DNA of 64,000 bases from Torymus aiolomorphi (GCA_036365515.1 CM070876.1:129207894-129271893); one strand, 5' to 3'. Counted from the first letter of the stretch, positions 33,836-46,708 are shown. Notes: generated from the letters alone by a model not told the origin. Made by a program: numbers and translations.

Positions 33836-34028
33836 CATCCATGTGGATTAGTTGGAATCCACGTGGATTCCAACAAATCCACGTGGATTTTTCAAATCGG
33901 GTTGGTTTCTCAGAATCCACATGGATTTCAAATAATCCACATGGATTTTCATCATGATATCCACGTGGATGATCCACGCGGATATCCATTTGAATCCATG
34001 TGGAATCCATGTCAATCCACGTGGATCT
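33836..34028. repeat. Array of palindromic 12-mer ATCCACRYGGAT, right
   Basis: Mirror of the left array, with about 10 copies in the same order reversed. It is followed outward (34190-34275) by several TCGCGCGATT palindromes, more than in the left arm. Confidence 0.9.
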
Positions 34029-34815
34029 TTTCAACAGGGTACATACAGTCACATACTCACACGTACATTAAAATTGCAGTTACGCACTGATACATTTACA
34101 GTCATAATGTTTGTCAATTATGCAAGCACGTACACAGTTGTGAAAATAAAACTTATTTTTTAATGTTGAATTTCGGCTAACTCGCGCGATTATCGCGCCA
34201 GAAAATGGTCGCTAAACTGGCACGATCTTCGCGCGATTAGTCGCGCGATTCATCGCACGATAATCGCGCGATATTTTTCAATAGGGATTAACTCCTTAAA
34301 TCCACTAACCGGTCAAAAATACCAATTTTTTATATTTTTTTATATTTAAAAGCATGTAACTTTTTTCAATAAGGTGCAACAGTCTAAGTTGAAGGTGCGT
34401 GTTACAGTTTGTTAAAAAACAGAATAAAAAAAACTTTGTCGAACAAAAAATATTGTGTCGCACACTTTTTTTTTCTAATATGAAGGTATACTAAGAAGCA
34501 GCCAATCAGAGACTTTCAAAAAGGGTCATAAAATAAATACTGGCACATTCTACAAGTAAAATGCAAACTTCTTCCCAATCAATGTTCAATACAAAAAGTT
34601 TCAAGATTTTGAGTAAAAAAATGAATAAAGTTAAATTTTAACCAAAAATTTGAAAAAATTTACATTTTCAATGTTCCATAACTTTTTTATTTCTGAATAA
34701 TTCGGTCTTGAACTCTAGGAACATTATTTTTTCATAAAAAACTAGAAGTAAACCAATTTTCAGCGATTTTAAAATTTTGAGCTGCTCACTTCACCTGAAA
34801 TATCCCATATATATA

Positions 34816-35182
34816 TATTGTAACGCTCTGCCGGGGATCAGGGCCGAGGTACGCGGGTAATTACAATTAACACAAATCGGGTAAAACAGCTATGTATTTA
34901 TTGAATACTAACAACTAACTCAACGATGTACAAACTGGGCACCAGGTGCACGCGTCACTTGCACCTAACAGTAAGCCTTCGCTGGCTAGCTCCGCCGGGA
35001 GCAGATAACCTAACTCTATGGTACAGCTACAGCACGAGCTGCAACTTGCGCGAATTCGGAGTCTCGTGACTCCCGACGCGGTAGCGCACACGCAATTCGC
35101 TGGGGAAAACACGGGCAAGATAGGAAGCGGGACAAACCTTATGCGGCCAGGCGACGCTGCGGCGGTTATCCGCTCTCACTCT
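34816..35182. mobile_element. LTR-like fragment
   Basis: Starts attgtaacgctctgccgggg, like the TGTAACG start of the solo LTR at 25764, and is GC-richer than its neighbours. It ends abruptly where mariner sequence begins at ~35183. Its frames have no recognisable product. Identity as an LTR is tentative. Confidence 0.35.
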
Positions 35183-35505
35183 GCTTTGGAAGCTTCACAA
35201 TGGGATGTCTTACCCCACCCGCCGTATTCACCAGACATTGCTCCTTCGGACTACCACTTGTTCCGGTCGATGGCTCACGCCCTGGTGAAGCAGCACTTAA
35301 CTTCTTACGAAGAAGCCAAAAATTAGGTCGAGTCATGGGTAGCCTCAAAAGATGAGTTTTTTCGACGTGGCATCCGAATGCTGCCAGAAAGATGGCAAAC
35401 AGTAGTAGCCAATGACGGACAATATTTTGAATAAAATGTAACGTATATTTTTTTTACAATAAATTCATAATTTTTATTAAAAAATGGCGGAAACTTATTT
35501 GTAAT
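35183..35505 (+). pseudogene. mariner transposase 3' fragment
   Basis: C-terminal ~85 residues of the same mariner as at 11531, plus strand: LEASQWDVLPHPPYSPDIAP with the third catalytic Asp, then FRSMAHALVKQHLTSYEEAKN, an in-frame TAG, and SWVASKDEFFRRGIRMLPE to the normal end GQYFE. The 3' terminal repeat (tggcggaaacttatttgta) is present to ~35505. The 5' part is missing. Confidence 0.93.
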
Positions 35506-35507
35506 TA

Positions 35508-35657
35508 CAATAGTTTCCCATTTATTTAATGCAATTAATATATTTTTTTTATCAAAAATAATAGTCTGCTGATTTTCTGTATGAATAGATAATCTTATAA
35601 CTGTACGCCTCCTACCACACAACGGAAATTGTTCTAATTGCCATGCAGCTTCCATTC
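35508..35657 (-). pseudogene. Helitron Rep internal fragment
   Basis: Minus strand: MEAAWQLEQFPLCGRRRTVI, then SIHTENQQTIIFD, matching MEAAWRLQKFPLCGRNHSV of copy 2. It is directly preceded on the minus strand by a helicase fragment that normally lies downstream, so the order is scrambled. Confidence 0.88.
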
Positions 35658-35659
35658 GA

Positions 35660-35880
35660 TTTAAATTGACTCAATTTTTTTTATCAGAATCTAATTTTAC
35701 AAATGCACTTTCAATATTACTTAAATCTAAAGGTAATCTAAATGTACGACAACTGGTCATACCCTTTGGTAATAAAATAGAATCTATTCCTGTCCAAGCC
35801 ATAGATAAAAACTTTATTTTTTAATGAAATAAAATAATATATCAAAGTTTTATATAAAAATGTTTTACCAGATATTTTAT
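35660..35880 (-). pseudogene. Helitron helicase fragment (Walker A to motif Ia)
   Basis: Minus strand: SGKTFLYKTLIYYF (Walker A remnant), then after a frameshift MAWTGIDSILLPKGMTSCRT and FRLPLDLSNIESAF. It then runs straight into the Rep fragment at 35657. Confidence 0.85.
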
Positions 35881-36119
35881 CAAGTTAATAAAAAACGAGA
35901 ATTCGACCGTAGCGATAAGTACCTTATTAGTTCAGCAATGCACTTCTGTTCCTACGTTACTATTTATTAAATAGATCTAATTCTTTTTCTTATATCATTT
36001 ATTTTTTATTATATGTCTAAGATATATTAGGGATATATTATATGTCCGAGATACATTAGGGATATTCACAAGGGCCAGTTCGACCATAGTGCAATGATTC
36101 GAAGAATCCATATTGTTTG

Positions 36120-36712
36120 AGAAAACTGCTTTTTTTCAATTGCAACCAGTAATTTACGTTTCCTTTGTTGAAGTTTGAAGGTTTCTTGACTGTTAACATA
36201 AGCCTTGCCCTGGAGAAATCACCATTCTACATTTCTTTTGTCAAAGTTTGAAGGTTCCTTGGCTGTTAACATAAGCCTTTCCGTGGAGGAACCACCTCTT
36301 TTCGTTTCCTTTCTTAAAGTATGAAGATTCCTTGTCTGTTAATATAAACTTTGCCTTGGGGGATCCACCTTTTTAATCACGGTATGCTATTTATATCCTT
36401 TTAAAAGTTTTTCGAATGTAATTGCTTCTGACTACATATTTCACCCTTCTGAAAGTTTTTTCAACGAAATGTTGAAAAATTATACCCTTGAGATATACAC
36501 ATTGTACATTTGTAAGGTTCTTTGACAGTTAACAAGAGCCTTGCCTAAGAGCAATAACCTCTTTGACTACAGTCCCATACTTTTGTATCGACAAATCCAT
36601 ATTGTTTTAAAGTTGCAAGGTTCTTTGACTATTAACAAAAAGCCTTGTCCTAGAGGAATCACCTTTTTGCTGTCAAAAGTTCGAAAGAAGCTTAGATTTT
36701 GCTTAAAATTTG
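36120..36712. repeat. Inverted-repeat partner of 38690-39760
   Basis: Recurrent sentence-like units (ttctttgactattaacaaaa, gccttgccctagaggaatca, cacggtatgctatttatatc) appear here and, inverted, at 38690-39220 and 39530-39740. They bracket the minus-strand Helitron, as the 1-kb arms do in copy 1. Confidence 0.65.
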
Positions 36713-37330
36713 TATACAGTGGCTTTCGAGGTCGGTAATCATAATCTTGCTATAAGACTATTCAAATTAAAAATGACGGAATCAATATGGCCGTTAGAAG
36801 GTCGAAAAATCTTAAATTTTGTTGAAAATTGGTATACAGGGATTTGCGAGGTCGCTGACCAAGATTTTGTTATTGGAATTTTGAAGTTCAAAATGGCGGA
36901 TCCAATATGGCGGTTAATAGTTCGAAAAAAGCTTAGGTTTTTCTCAAAATTGGAATACAGAGGTTTCGAAGTCACTCATCACGATTTTGCTATAAGACTT
37001 TCGACATTCAAAATGGCGGATCCAATTGACGGTTAAAAATTCGAAGGAAGCTTAGACTTTGCTTAAAGTTTGTATACAAAGGTTTCCAAGATCGTTGATC
37101 AAGATTTATATTACGAGGTCGCTAATTACAATCTTGCTACAAGACTATTCAAATTAAAAATGGCGCATCCAACATATCCGTTAGAAGATCGAAAAAGCTC
37201 AGATTTTGTTGAAAATTGGTATACAGGTATTTTCGAGGACGCTGATCAAGATTTTGCTAACGGACTTCCGAAATTCAAAATGGCTGATCCAATATGGCGG
37301 TTGAAAGTTCGAAAAAAGCTTAGATTTTGC
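36713..37330. repeat. ~120-bp minisatellite
   Basis: Five units starting at the tatacag motif near 36713, 36832, 36951, 37072 and 37219. Each contains caaaatggcggatccaatat and a gaggtcgctgatcaagattt-like stretch. The open frames through it are repeat translations. Confidence 0.85.
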
Positions 37331-37603
37331 TCAAATCCCTATTGTTTTAAAGTTGGAAGGTTCTTTGACTATTAACAAAAGCCTTGCCCTAGAGGAGTCA
37401 CCTTTTTGATCACGGTATCCTATTTTTCTTCTTCTAAAAGTTTTTTCGAAGTTTTTAAAAAGTGGTTGTAGTGCTACTGGCGAAGGATACCACTTGAAAT
37501 ATAAATCCCACGCGCCTATTAACAGTACCTCTAGGGTGACGTGGCGTGAAAAAAACTGTTTTTTCGTTTCAACTACAATTTTGTTGCTTCCCAATATTAA
37601 ATT

Positions 37604-37745
37604 TTACATAATATCGTAATGACCTGAATCATAATTGCCAGTAAATAATAAAGTTAATTTAAAATCACTTGAATTGTTTCCAAATGAATGAATATTATTT
37701 GAATTATTAAAATGTATTTTTATATTACAATTATATATTGTAATA
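37604..37745 (-). pseudogene. OTU protease C-terminal fragment
   Basis: Minus strand: IHFNNSNNIHSFGNNSSDFK then LLFTGNYDSGHYDI, matching the end of the OTU frame in Helitron copy 2 including the catalytic His in SGHYDI. The upstream part is replaced by a minisatellite. Confidence 0.85.
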
Positions 37746-37769
37746 CTACAATACATTCTGATTATACAT

Positions 37770-38040
37770 TTAGATTCTTCTAAAATTTTTCCAACGATTT
37801 GCTTCTGACTGTACATTTGTATCCTTCTAAAAGTTTTTCCAAAGGAATTGCTTCTGACTATACATTTGTATTCTTCTAAAAGTTTTTCCAAAGGAATTGT
37901 TTCTGACTATACGATTGTATCCTTCTAAAAGTTTTTCCAAAGTAATTGCTTCTGACTATACATTTGTATCATTCTAAAAGTTTTTTCAAAGGAATTGCTT
38001 CTGACTATAAATTTGGATCCTTCTAAAAATTTTTCTAACA
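37770..38040. repeat. ~60-bp minisatellite replacing the OTU N-terminus
   Basis: Repeated ccttctaaaagtttttccaa and ggaattgcttctgactatac units, spaced about 55-65 bp, in five copies. Confidence 0.85.
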
Positions 38041-38447
38041 GGAAAAGTGGTTATGTAGGGCTATTGTCGAAGGATGCCACTTTAAATAAAAATCCAACGC
38101 GTCCATTAACAGTGCCTCCAAGGACGTGGCGTGGAAAAAACTGTTTTTTTCGTTTCAACTATAATTTTTTTCTTCCCAATATTAAATTTTTCATAATATT
38201 TACATTTTTAATATTAAAAATTTTGTATAAAAACTATGAGAATGTCCTATTTTATTTCATTGTTTAGGGGACATTGGGGGGAGGGGGGGGAAGTCTACCA
38301 GAATAATAAGTCACAAAATAACGTAAAAAATGACTGAATTTTACGTTATGTTGAGGAAGGGCTGAGGGGGCGCTGAGGGGGGGGCGCTGAGGAGGGGGTG
38401 AGTGGGGCTACGTGTTAACATTCCTCTATATAATATAGGAAGATACA

Positions 38448-38553
<106 letters not shown>

Positions 38554-38559
38554 ATCCTT

Positions 38560-39215
38560 CGTCGTTTTCAACCAATTTTCGAAAAAATTACAACCATTTT
38601 CTAAAAAATTTGGAAATATTTTTAGAAGAATATAAATATAAAACCTTTCAAAGGATATAAATAAAATGCCGTGATTAAAAGGAGTCTAGGGTAGCATAGA
38701 TAGCAAGATTATGATTAGAGACCTCGAAAGTCCTTGTATAACAATTTTAAGCAAAATCTAAGCTTCCTTCGAACTTTTGACAGCAAAAAGGTGATTCCTC
38801 TAGGGCAAGGCTTTTGTTAATAGTCAAAGAAACCTCCAACTTTGAAAAATACGGATTTGTCGATACAAAAGTTTTGCACTATGGTCAAAGAGGTGATTGC
38901 TCCCAGGCAAGGCTCTTGTTAACTGTCAAATAACCATACAAATATAGAATATGGATACGTCAGGCGTATAATTTTTCAACAATTCGTTGAAAAAACTTTC
39001 AGAAGGATAGTCAAAAGCAATTGCTTTCGAAAAACTTTTAGAAATAAATAAATAGGATGTCGTGATCGAAAAGGTGATTCCTCCATGATAAGACTTTTAA
39101 TAACAATCGAAGAATATTCTAACTTCAACAAAGATAACGTAAATTACGAGTTACAATTAAAAAAAGATACGGTAATCAAAAAGATGGTTTCTCTAGGAGA
39201 ACCGTCCAACTTTAA
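38560..39215. repeat. Right inverted arm and related repeats
   Basis: Inverse of 36120-36720 in several blocks (gcaaggcttttgttaatagt, aagcaaaatctaagcttcc), continuing beyond the MITE to about 39760. Confidence 0.65.
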
Positions 39216-39364
39216 CCTTTAGAGGACGGGATGGCCCCTATACGGGCCATGCCCATGATCGACCCTTTACATGTGTTAGTTTTGAGATGAGAGACATCAC
39301 AAAAACTCGATTTCTATAGAAAAGTGAGAGAAAACAGTAAACCCAAATCCCCGTCCTCTAAAGG
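39216..39364. mobile_element. 149-bp piggyBac-like MITE
   Basis: Terminal inverted repeats CCTTTAGAGGACGGG at both ends, flanked by TTAA at 39212-39215 and 39365-39368. The TTAA target and the CC-start terminus are piggyBac features. No coding capacity. Confidence 0.85.
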
Positions 39365-39368
39365 TTAA

Positions 39369-40230
39369 CAAAAGACACGTAAATGTACTCTAAAGAAATA
39401 GACATTATGAAAGGAAAAAGATTGTATGTTATAGAACTTCTAAAGGATTATTGAATACATTCAAGCTATAGAAAAATCATGCACAATCATTTCTAAAGCT
39501 ACAGGATAAACATACGGTCGAGCTCAAAAAGGTAGTTCCTCCAGTGTAAGGTTAACAGTTAATGTATCTTCAAACTTTGACAAAGGAAACGTAATATTTT
39601 TGACCGCGTAACGTTCTATTTTAAATAGAAGGATATAAATGTATAGTCAGAAACAGTTACTTTCGAAAAACTTTTAAAAGAATATAAATAGAATACCGTG
39701 ATTAAAAAGGTGGATCCCCCAAGGCAAGGCTTATGTGTAACGTCTAAGAAATTTTCTATTTCCTTCCCTAGGCAAAAAATATATATTACCATATACCTCT
39801 GGAGTATATACACGCCTTACTCATATACTTATTTTCTTATATGCCCTCTCTCTCTATATATGTTTTATTTTCAAGGTCAATACTCACATACTCATACACA
39901 CACCTGAATATATGATTATAAACGAATAAGTTATTTGAACATAATTTTTTTTTTGAAAGGTCACATTATTTGAACTCGCACTAACCATCCATATATTGGT
40001 AACCGTTACTATTTAGTTTATATATATTTTTTTTTTACTAACAATCACCATAATTGATCAACGCATATTGTCAAAATTATATAAATCATAGCAATTAATT
40101 TTCAGAAAATTAAAATGCACCAATTGTATCTTTTCATAATGATTACTGCAGTTAAGTCAAACAAAAATTAGAATAAATAAATTTTGCAATTTGAATTAAA
40201 CTAATACAAAATCAACCAATATCATTGCGA
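39369..40230. other. AT-rich region with diverged repeat units
   Basis: The first ~390 bp are diverged units of the flanking inverted arm. The rest holds nothing I recognise. Confidence 0.4.
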
Positions 40231-41185
40231 GCGGAAATACTTTTTAAGCATTGCACATATGAACAATCACACCATGCGAATAAAATTCCATTGTCATTTG
40301 CATCACCGCCTCCTACCTTATCTGAAACCAAAACATTAACTTCCGGGCGATAAGCCTTTGCCTGCTCGCACTGGTCCAACCGAATGCAGATTCGGCTTGC
40401 CTTAGAAAGCCAGCAAGGTAACCCCAGCTAGCCAGCCCCCCCCCCCCCGCCCCATTTTTCGGTGGAGTAAGAACGACAAAGGAGAGCTGAGTTAATCAAG
40501 AAGTTTTTTCGGCAGAAGGGTACGACCGCGCGAGCAAGGCAGTTGATTCTATCTGTACTCCGCACTTTGTAACTTTCGGACAATAAACTTTTAAGTTAAC
40601 TGCATTTCGTACTCGTCACTACGAGACCTGCCCTACCCATCCTTCAGAAACATTCACGGGCTTAAAATTTATACCGAAAGTTAACTTTTCTCAAATCTGG
40701 AATTTTCTTTTGCTGCAATTTATTTTAGGCTTAAAATTTTTAGAAATCAAATATCAGCAAATTTTATATCTTTTCTTTGATCGCGAGTAATTTTGAACTT
40801 TTTATCGCGGAAAATCTAGTCATAAAAGGTTATACAAAAAAAAAAGAAAACATACTCGCGGGACGAAACCGCTCCTCGAACAACCAATACCAGGAAGCAG
40901 CAGCAGCAGGAAAAAGAGGACCGGAGGACTTCTCACTGCCACTCTCGGGTACAGCGGGGACCAGGATCGGTGGGTGTCCAGGCCTCCATACTAAGGGACA
41001 ATTCCAAGCAACTGCGCCGAGGACGGAGCTCTACAACGAAGTTATCGCCGACCCGAGGACCCAACACACCCTCCAAGGAACTGGAGAAACCAGCCAATCT
41101 GCGCTACACGCTCGCCAGTGTAAAAGTAAGCAGTAGATTTTCCCTTTTGCCGCCACAAGCTCAAAAATTAAAAACAATCCTCGAA
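40231..41185 (+). mobile_element. Possible LTR and leader fragment
   Basis: GC-richer block with a C-run (about 40437-40449), an AATAAA at 40582 and a stretch ending cccatccttcagaaaca (~40652) that could be an LTR end. A frame from 40777 to 41136 follows, with no family motif, and then a splice-donor-like gtaagca. It stops where the Helitron 3' fragment begins. Weakly supported. Confidence 0.3.
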
Positions 41186-41189
41186 CGTA

Positions 41190-41948
41190 ACATATGTTAA
41201 CATTTAATAGAATTACCAATGACTTACTAAAATACTAGATGGCTAATCAAGGAGATTCAAGACCCAATTCATTAAGATAGGATCCTACACAAAAAATATA
41301 TGTCGAAGTGAAAAGTATACAGCATGCAAGAAAATTGGATGAAATAAACAAATAACTACATGATCATATTAATGAAGAAGATGAATGTGATTTAATTAAT
41401 CAAATCAATGAATGCAATAATGATATCACACAAGGACAAATACCATTGATTTGGAATCCAAAAAAAAATAAATATCATGATGTAGAAAATTTAAAAGATG
41501 CCGTTGAACTTGACAGGTTAAACGAAATGGTGGAAAACTATGAAAAAGAAGAAAATAAGTATAATGAACATTATAATAACTTGCTTAAAGAGTAGGGTAT
41601 GAACTGTTTTTGTTGTTGATGGTAACAATTAAAATCATGCGTATGACTGTTGGCGAGGTATACCACTTAAAAAAAATCCAACGCGAGTTATGCTATTGAA
41701 AAAATGCATATAAAATATGGCTCTTCATGTAATTATTTCAATAGTTAAACAGTACCTCCAGGGTGGCGTGTAAAACTGTTTTTTGTTGCTTATGGTAACA
41801 ATTATTAAAATAATAAATTATCTATGACTTTATCAAACAGTAATTTTTATCAAAAGTATATAATTTAAAACATTCTTTATTATATTAATTTTTTCAACAC
41901 GCCGGGGGTTGGCGAGCAGAGCGAACAGGGAGGCGAAGCCCCATTAGT
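41190..41948 (+). mobile_element. Helitron 3' fragment (copy 4)
   Basis: Contains a WDP pseudogene, then the cagtacctccagggtggcgt module near 41755 and the terminus ggcgagcagagcgaacag followed by gcgaagccccattagt at 41900-41948 (TTAG where copy 2 has CTAG). It has no Rep or helicase, so it is a 5'-truncated copy. Confidence 0.8.
41239..41595 (+). pseudogene. Helitron-linked WDP-motif protein, copy 3
   Basis: ATG at 41239 (MANQGDSRPNSLR). One frame of 118 codons to the stop at 41593-41595, with two nonsense codons: TAG exactly at the Trp of the first WDP motif and TAA in the following helix. Module 2 is clean (GQIPLIWNPKKNKYHDVENL, AVELDRLNEMVENYEKEENK). The two-module layout and reading frame are kept despite the stops, in a copy that has lost its Rep and helicase genes. 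Confidence 0.78.
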
Positions 41949-44285
41949 ATAAATTTTTGCAGAAGAAAATCCGAAACAATTTTTGGAGAAGAAAATAAAT
42001 ATTTTAATTTCAAAATGATAGGTGACATAGGCAACGCGGATCACCTGATTTGAGAAGGATTCGGTCATGTAGAATCAAAGTTTATTGTTTCGAATTCAGA
42101 AAGACATATCTTCGTAGTGTACTTGTCAGCCATTCCCAATTTTTTCGACTTTTTTCCGGTTACTTTTGATGTACTATTGACCACCATTTCATTTTTTATC
42201 AAAGCTTTTAATTCCAGCATAACGATTTACTCCTTATACTGAAAAGTGAATATATAAGGTAAACGTTTTAATATAATAAGAGCTTTTTCAAATTTTGCAG
42301 AAACTAAACGATTATACAGCTTTTTTTCGTACATTTGATTATTAAAATTTGTCTCTAATATTTCGAATATTTGACATGTTAATATCTGTGGTTTCCAGGA
42401 ATAACGACTTAACCCACTTGAGGGTCAAAATTGAGTTAGCACTGGAATTTATATCTTCTAACTACCCTTTTTCATGTAGCCTTGGTCCGGAAATCTGAAA
42501 CGCGTTCAAAGAGCAAATATCAGCTAAGTGCATAACCACTTAACTGCACCTATTTTATAGCAACAAAGATCAAAGGCAATAGAGAATAGAAGGTAACACA
42601 GCAGCTTTGATTTCCAGGCGATGGGGCGAGTATGCATAAACAGTAACCGAGTAACATTCGGTATTCGGTTTACCGAATTCCGTTGATTTTACGCATATTC
42701 CGTTGGAAGGCGCATGCGTGGGAATCAATATTTAAAAAAAAAATTCGTATTCTATGTTTTAAGTGTAGAAATAACTATGTTATTTATCTTATTTGAACAA
42801 TTTCCATAAACCGATTAACTGCACAGTTACTGGAATAACGACTTAACTGCATTGTTTTGTTTCGTTATACAAAGAATAAAAATGTATTCTAGCAGCTGAT
42901 AGTGGGGTTCGAAAGATATTCGATACCTTTGTAAATGTCTATATTGTTATGATTTACGCATTTCGATCTTACAATGAAGTGTCATGACAGAAATTTTAAA
43001 ACGGCGATTTCTCGAAAACACGTACAAGTGGGTTAGGTCGTTATTCCTATAAGCCGCAGATATAATATTTTTTACACTCAATACAAAAAGCATGCGCTAA
43101 ATCAAGCTTTGTAGACGACGTATCAAAAAATACTGATACGCTAGCGAGAAGATGATCGCTTCCACACGAGGGTAAAATCACTTTCGCGCACTAGTATGGA
43201 AATGTCCTATTTCGACACTCTGTGCACAAAGCTTGCGACGGTCCTGACCAAGCCCCTGCGCCGACGGCAACCGAGCGATCTCTCGTGTACGCGGAGCATG
43301 CGGCAGCATGTAAAGCGTATACGTGCGTTGCTGAGTCCGTATGCGAGCACTCCAATACTCACCCGCGCACACGTACGTGCGCGGTCCCTCTCCTCGCCAC
43401 CGACGCTGTAACGTAGCTCTCCCACGCGCCATCCCTACTCCCGGCGAGGCAAAAGCCTGTGTCCAAACGAACCACGTGCAGTAGACTTATTAGAGATACA
43501 AATTAACTACTTAACTAATTAAAATCACTTGTGCACGTTACGAGCTTGACTTCGTACACGCTCGAATTAAAGAAAAAGTTTATAACAATTAATATTTAAT
43601 TTAAAATATTGTGGTCGGTAGGGCAGAGAACTCTGTCGGTATAAGGCGAATAGTTAAAAAATCAAGTTTTGTATTTAATTTTGCAATCATATATGTTATT
43701 CTGAAACTAACAAAAAAGTTTGAATCACAAATAAAAGATTTAAAATGATATAGCAAAAGGAGATAGACCTATAAAATGACACAATTAACAGAACAAATTT
43801 TCTTATATTATCTATTTATTTAATAGATTAGAAAACACCTGTAAAATATGTACTTAAATATTGTAAAACAGTATCTTTTTCGTTTAAAAAATGTAGACTA
43901 CCATATAGTATAATATAGTTAAGCTGATTATATTTCCTGAAACAGTTGTGCAAGATTGTAATGAATACCAGGTACCTGCAGATTTCATAATACTTCCAGT
44001 ATAGTCAAGTAATGTATTCAGAATTGTTATGATTTATATTTCAATATTATAAATTAAAATTAGAGTAAATTTTTTTTCATTGTTCTTCTTGATTTCAGTT
44101 ATAGAAAATCAATTAATATTCTATTAGTATAAAAATATAATGTTACTATAACTGGGCTTCAAAAAATATTTCATAAACAGAGAATGAGATAATTCTGACA
44201 AGACCGTATTTTGAAAAGTTTCATTGTTACAGGTTCTTATTTCTGTGTTTAGAAAGGGTAAGCAATATATTTTTTGCAAAATCAC
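41949..44285. other. No recognised gene
   Basis: AT-rich DNA with one CpG/GC-rich block at 43140-43450. Overlapping short frames on both strands in that block have no family features. Short AACCGAAT/ATTCGGTT palindromes lie near 42640-42710. Nothing else is supported. Confidence 0.4.
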
Positions 44286-44289
44286 ATTA

Positions 44290-44530
44290 TATTTAATTAT
44301 AAAAACTTATTGCTTCCTCGTAGAGGAAGCTTTGTAACAGCGAAAAATATTTTCGAAACAAAAAATGATCAAAAAGATGTTTTAAGGAGATATATGTCGC
44401 TATATGTAGACTTTGAGAAATTTTTTTCGTGTGTGTGTGTGTGTGTGTGTGTCTGCATGCATGGGTGCGTGGGTGGGTGCATGCGGGCGTGCCTGTGGGC
44501 GTGCGTGCGTGCGTGCGTGTGTGTGTATTT
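44290..44530. repeat. Hairpin-ended repeat, inverted diverged copy
   Basis: Hairpin GCTTCCTCGTAGAGGAAGC at 44312-44330 (8-bp stem), followed by tttgtaacag, A-rich sequence and (GT)n at 44429-44452 with GT/GC-rich extension to 44525. The hairpin-to-microsatellite layout is that of copies A and B, read in the opposite direction. Confidence 0.6.
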
Positions 44531-45229
44531 GGTTTACATAGGTGGGGTCAATATTCTATTTTTTTATTTTATAGCGATTTTCCAATTTTACAAATTTTAA
44601 TTTACGATTTTTATACTATTTACAAGTAATATTGTTAATATATTATGAATTCCCTCTATGCACGATAAAATTCTCTACAATTTAAAAAAAATGCCGCTAG
44701 CTATAAACAGTCATAAGTTATTAATGAAAACCTAATTTTTTGTAAATAGGTTATATTTCGAAATTAAAAAAAGATATTGACATGAATATTTTTTTGATTA
44801 TAAGGAATATAGCATTATAATTAAAAATACAATGTTTTCAGGATTTACTATTTTTATAAATTTAGGATATTATTAAATGTTTCTACGAAAGTATGCAAAA
44901 AGGCAATTATGTTTGTTTTCGAATTGTAGAGAAAATATTTACATCTCTCTCTTCCCATCTCTCTTAATAACTGTCGAGCTCTCTACAACGAAATTTAATA
45001 AAAGATCAAATATGTGTCTATATCAAGCAATACAGCCTTTACAAAAACTAATGTTTAAAAGATTTTTTATTTTTAACAATTTTGGTTAATATTACTTTCT
45101 AAGAAAGTATACGATAAGGCATGTATGTTTGTTTTTGTATTCTGACAAATTTATTCTTATAAATATCAAATCAAATCTATAATTTAAAAAAAATAAAATA
45201 AATACTAGTGAAAACGTCGTTTACTTCTT
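44531..45229. other. AT-rich, nothing recognised
   Basis: No supported gene or repeat was seen. Confidence 0.4.
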
Positions 45230-45480
45230 CGAGTTAATATATACTCAATAAATATACATTAACATTTTTAACTGCAAATCTAACAAAAGAAAGTTGTGAA
45301 ATCAATAATAGATGGTCAAGTAAGCTTAAGTCCACTTGAATGAAATGACTCAGTTTTAGTTAAGTAAGTAATTAATGTGATAAATTACAAGTTTACATTT
45401 GCACTATTTACTGTAAATCAAACAAAAGAATGTAGTGAAATCAATTAACGATAGTCAAGTAACCCTCTAAAGCAACTGTA
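45230..45480. repeat. Left inverted flank of the copia element
   Basis: Inverse of 50630-50850 along ~230 bp (tagtgaaatcaattaacgat, gtaagtaattaatgtgataa, aaagttgtgaaatcaataat). Some differences, so the duplication is not recent. Confidence 0.85.
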
Positions 45481-45891
45481 CAGCTTTTCTCAAAAAAGTT
45501 TTCAAATTTTGTCATCCTTCTATACAAATTAAACACAAGAAAGTATTGTAATCAATTTATTATAGTCAAGTAACCATAAATTAACGTGACCGATACAATG
45601 GTAGTTTTCGTACCTAGGTAAATTTACATTTTACGCCCGCGTTGTAATGCCCGACGGCCAACGCAGCTGGCCTCACAGATTATTTATTACACAAGGGCGT
45701 AAAATCCTGTACCCTTCGTACAAACATTATTGCATCTAGGTTTGACAAGCGAAGACTAGTCCAGAGCTGGTCTGGGGTAGCCCTCCTTTCTCTCATACAT
45801 ACTTGGCGGGGCCGCCAGTTGGCAGTTTACGATGTTAACAGTGAATATAAATTCCATGTAAATATTCAATTCTTGAAACTATAGGTAAAAT

Positions 45892-46708
<817 letters not shown>

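Larger units (their letters stand above)
27512..34806. mobile_element. Giant imperfect palindrome (7.3-kb fold-back unit)
   Basis: The left arm from 27512 (atatttcaggtgaagtgagc) is mirrored by the right arm ending at 34806 (gctcacttcacctgaaatat). Matching continues inward: 28360-28900 with 33720-34270, 28900-29050 with 33590-33730, 29880-30130 with 32140-32460, 30275-30780 with 31740-31990, and 30780-31140 with 31380-31740. Only a short AG-rich loop near 31220-31280 is left at the centre. The arms differ by insertions, so they are not an exact mirror. No transposase frame was found; frames in the arms come from palindromic arrays. The outermost bases recur at 29548 and 51056, so they look like ends of an element family. 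Confidence 0.85.
35506..38443 (-). mobile_element. Helitron copy, minus strand, rearranged and eroded
   Basis: The 5' end on the minus strand is TCTTCCTATATTATATAG starting at 38443, preceded by a (CA)n tract. It is followed by the C-rich tract (g-rich on plus, 38270-38400), two copies of the gtggttgtagtgctactggc / gaaggataccactt module (37460-37600 and 38040-38200), an OTU fragment (37604-37745) and helicase/Rep fragments (35508-35880). Large parts are replaced by minisatellites. No 3' end was found. Confidence 0.7.

Noticed and set aside
36710..37375. Two frames of ~100 residues with internal repeats
   Set aside because: Explained by the ~120-bp minisatellite; the units shift frame.
43178..43432. 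Four overlapping frames near 43200-43430
   Set aside because: A CpG-rich composition effect, with no family signal and frames on both strands.
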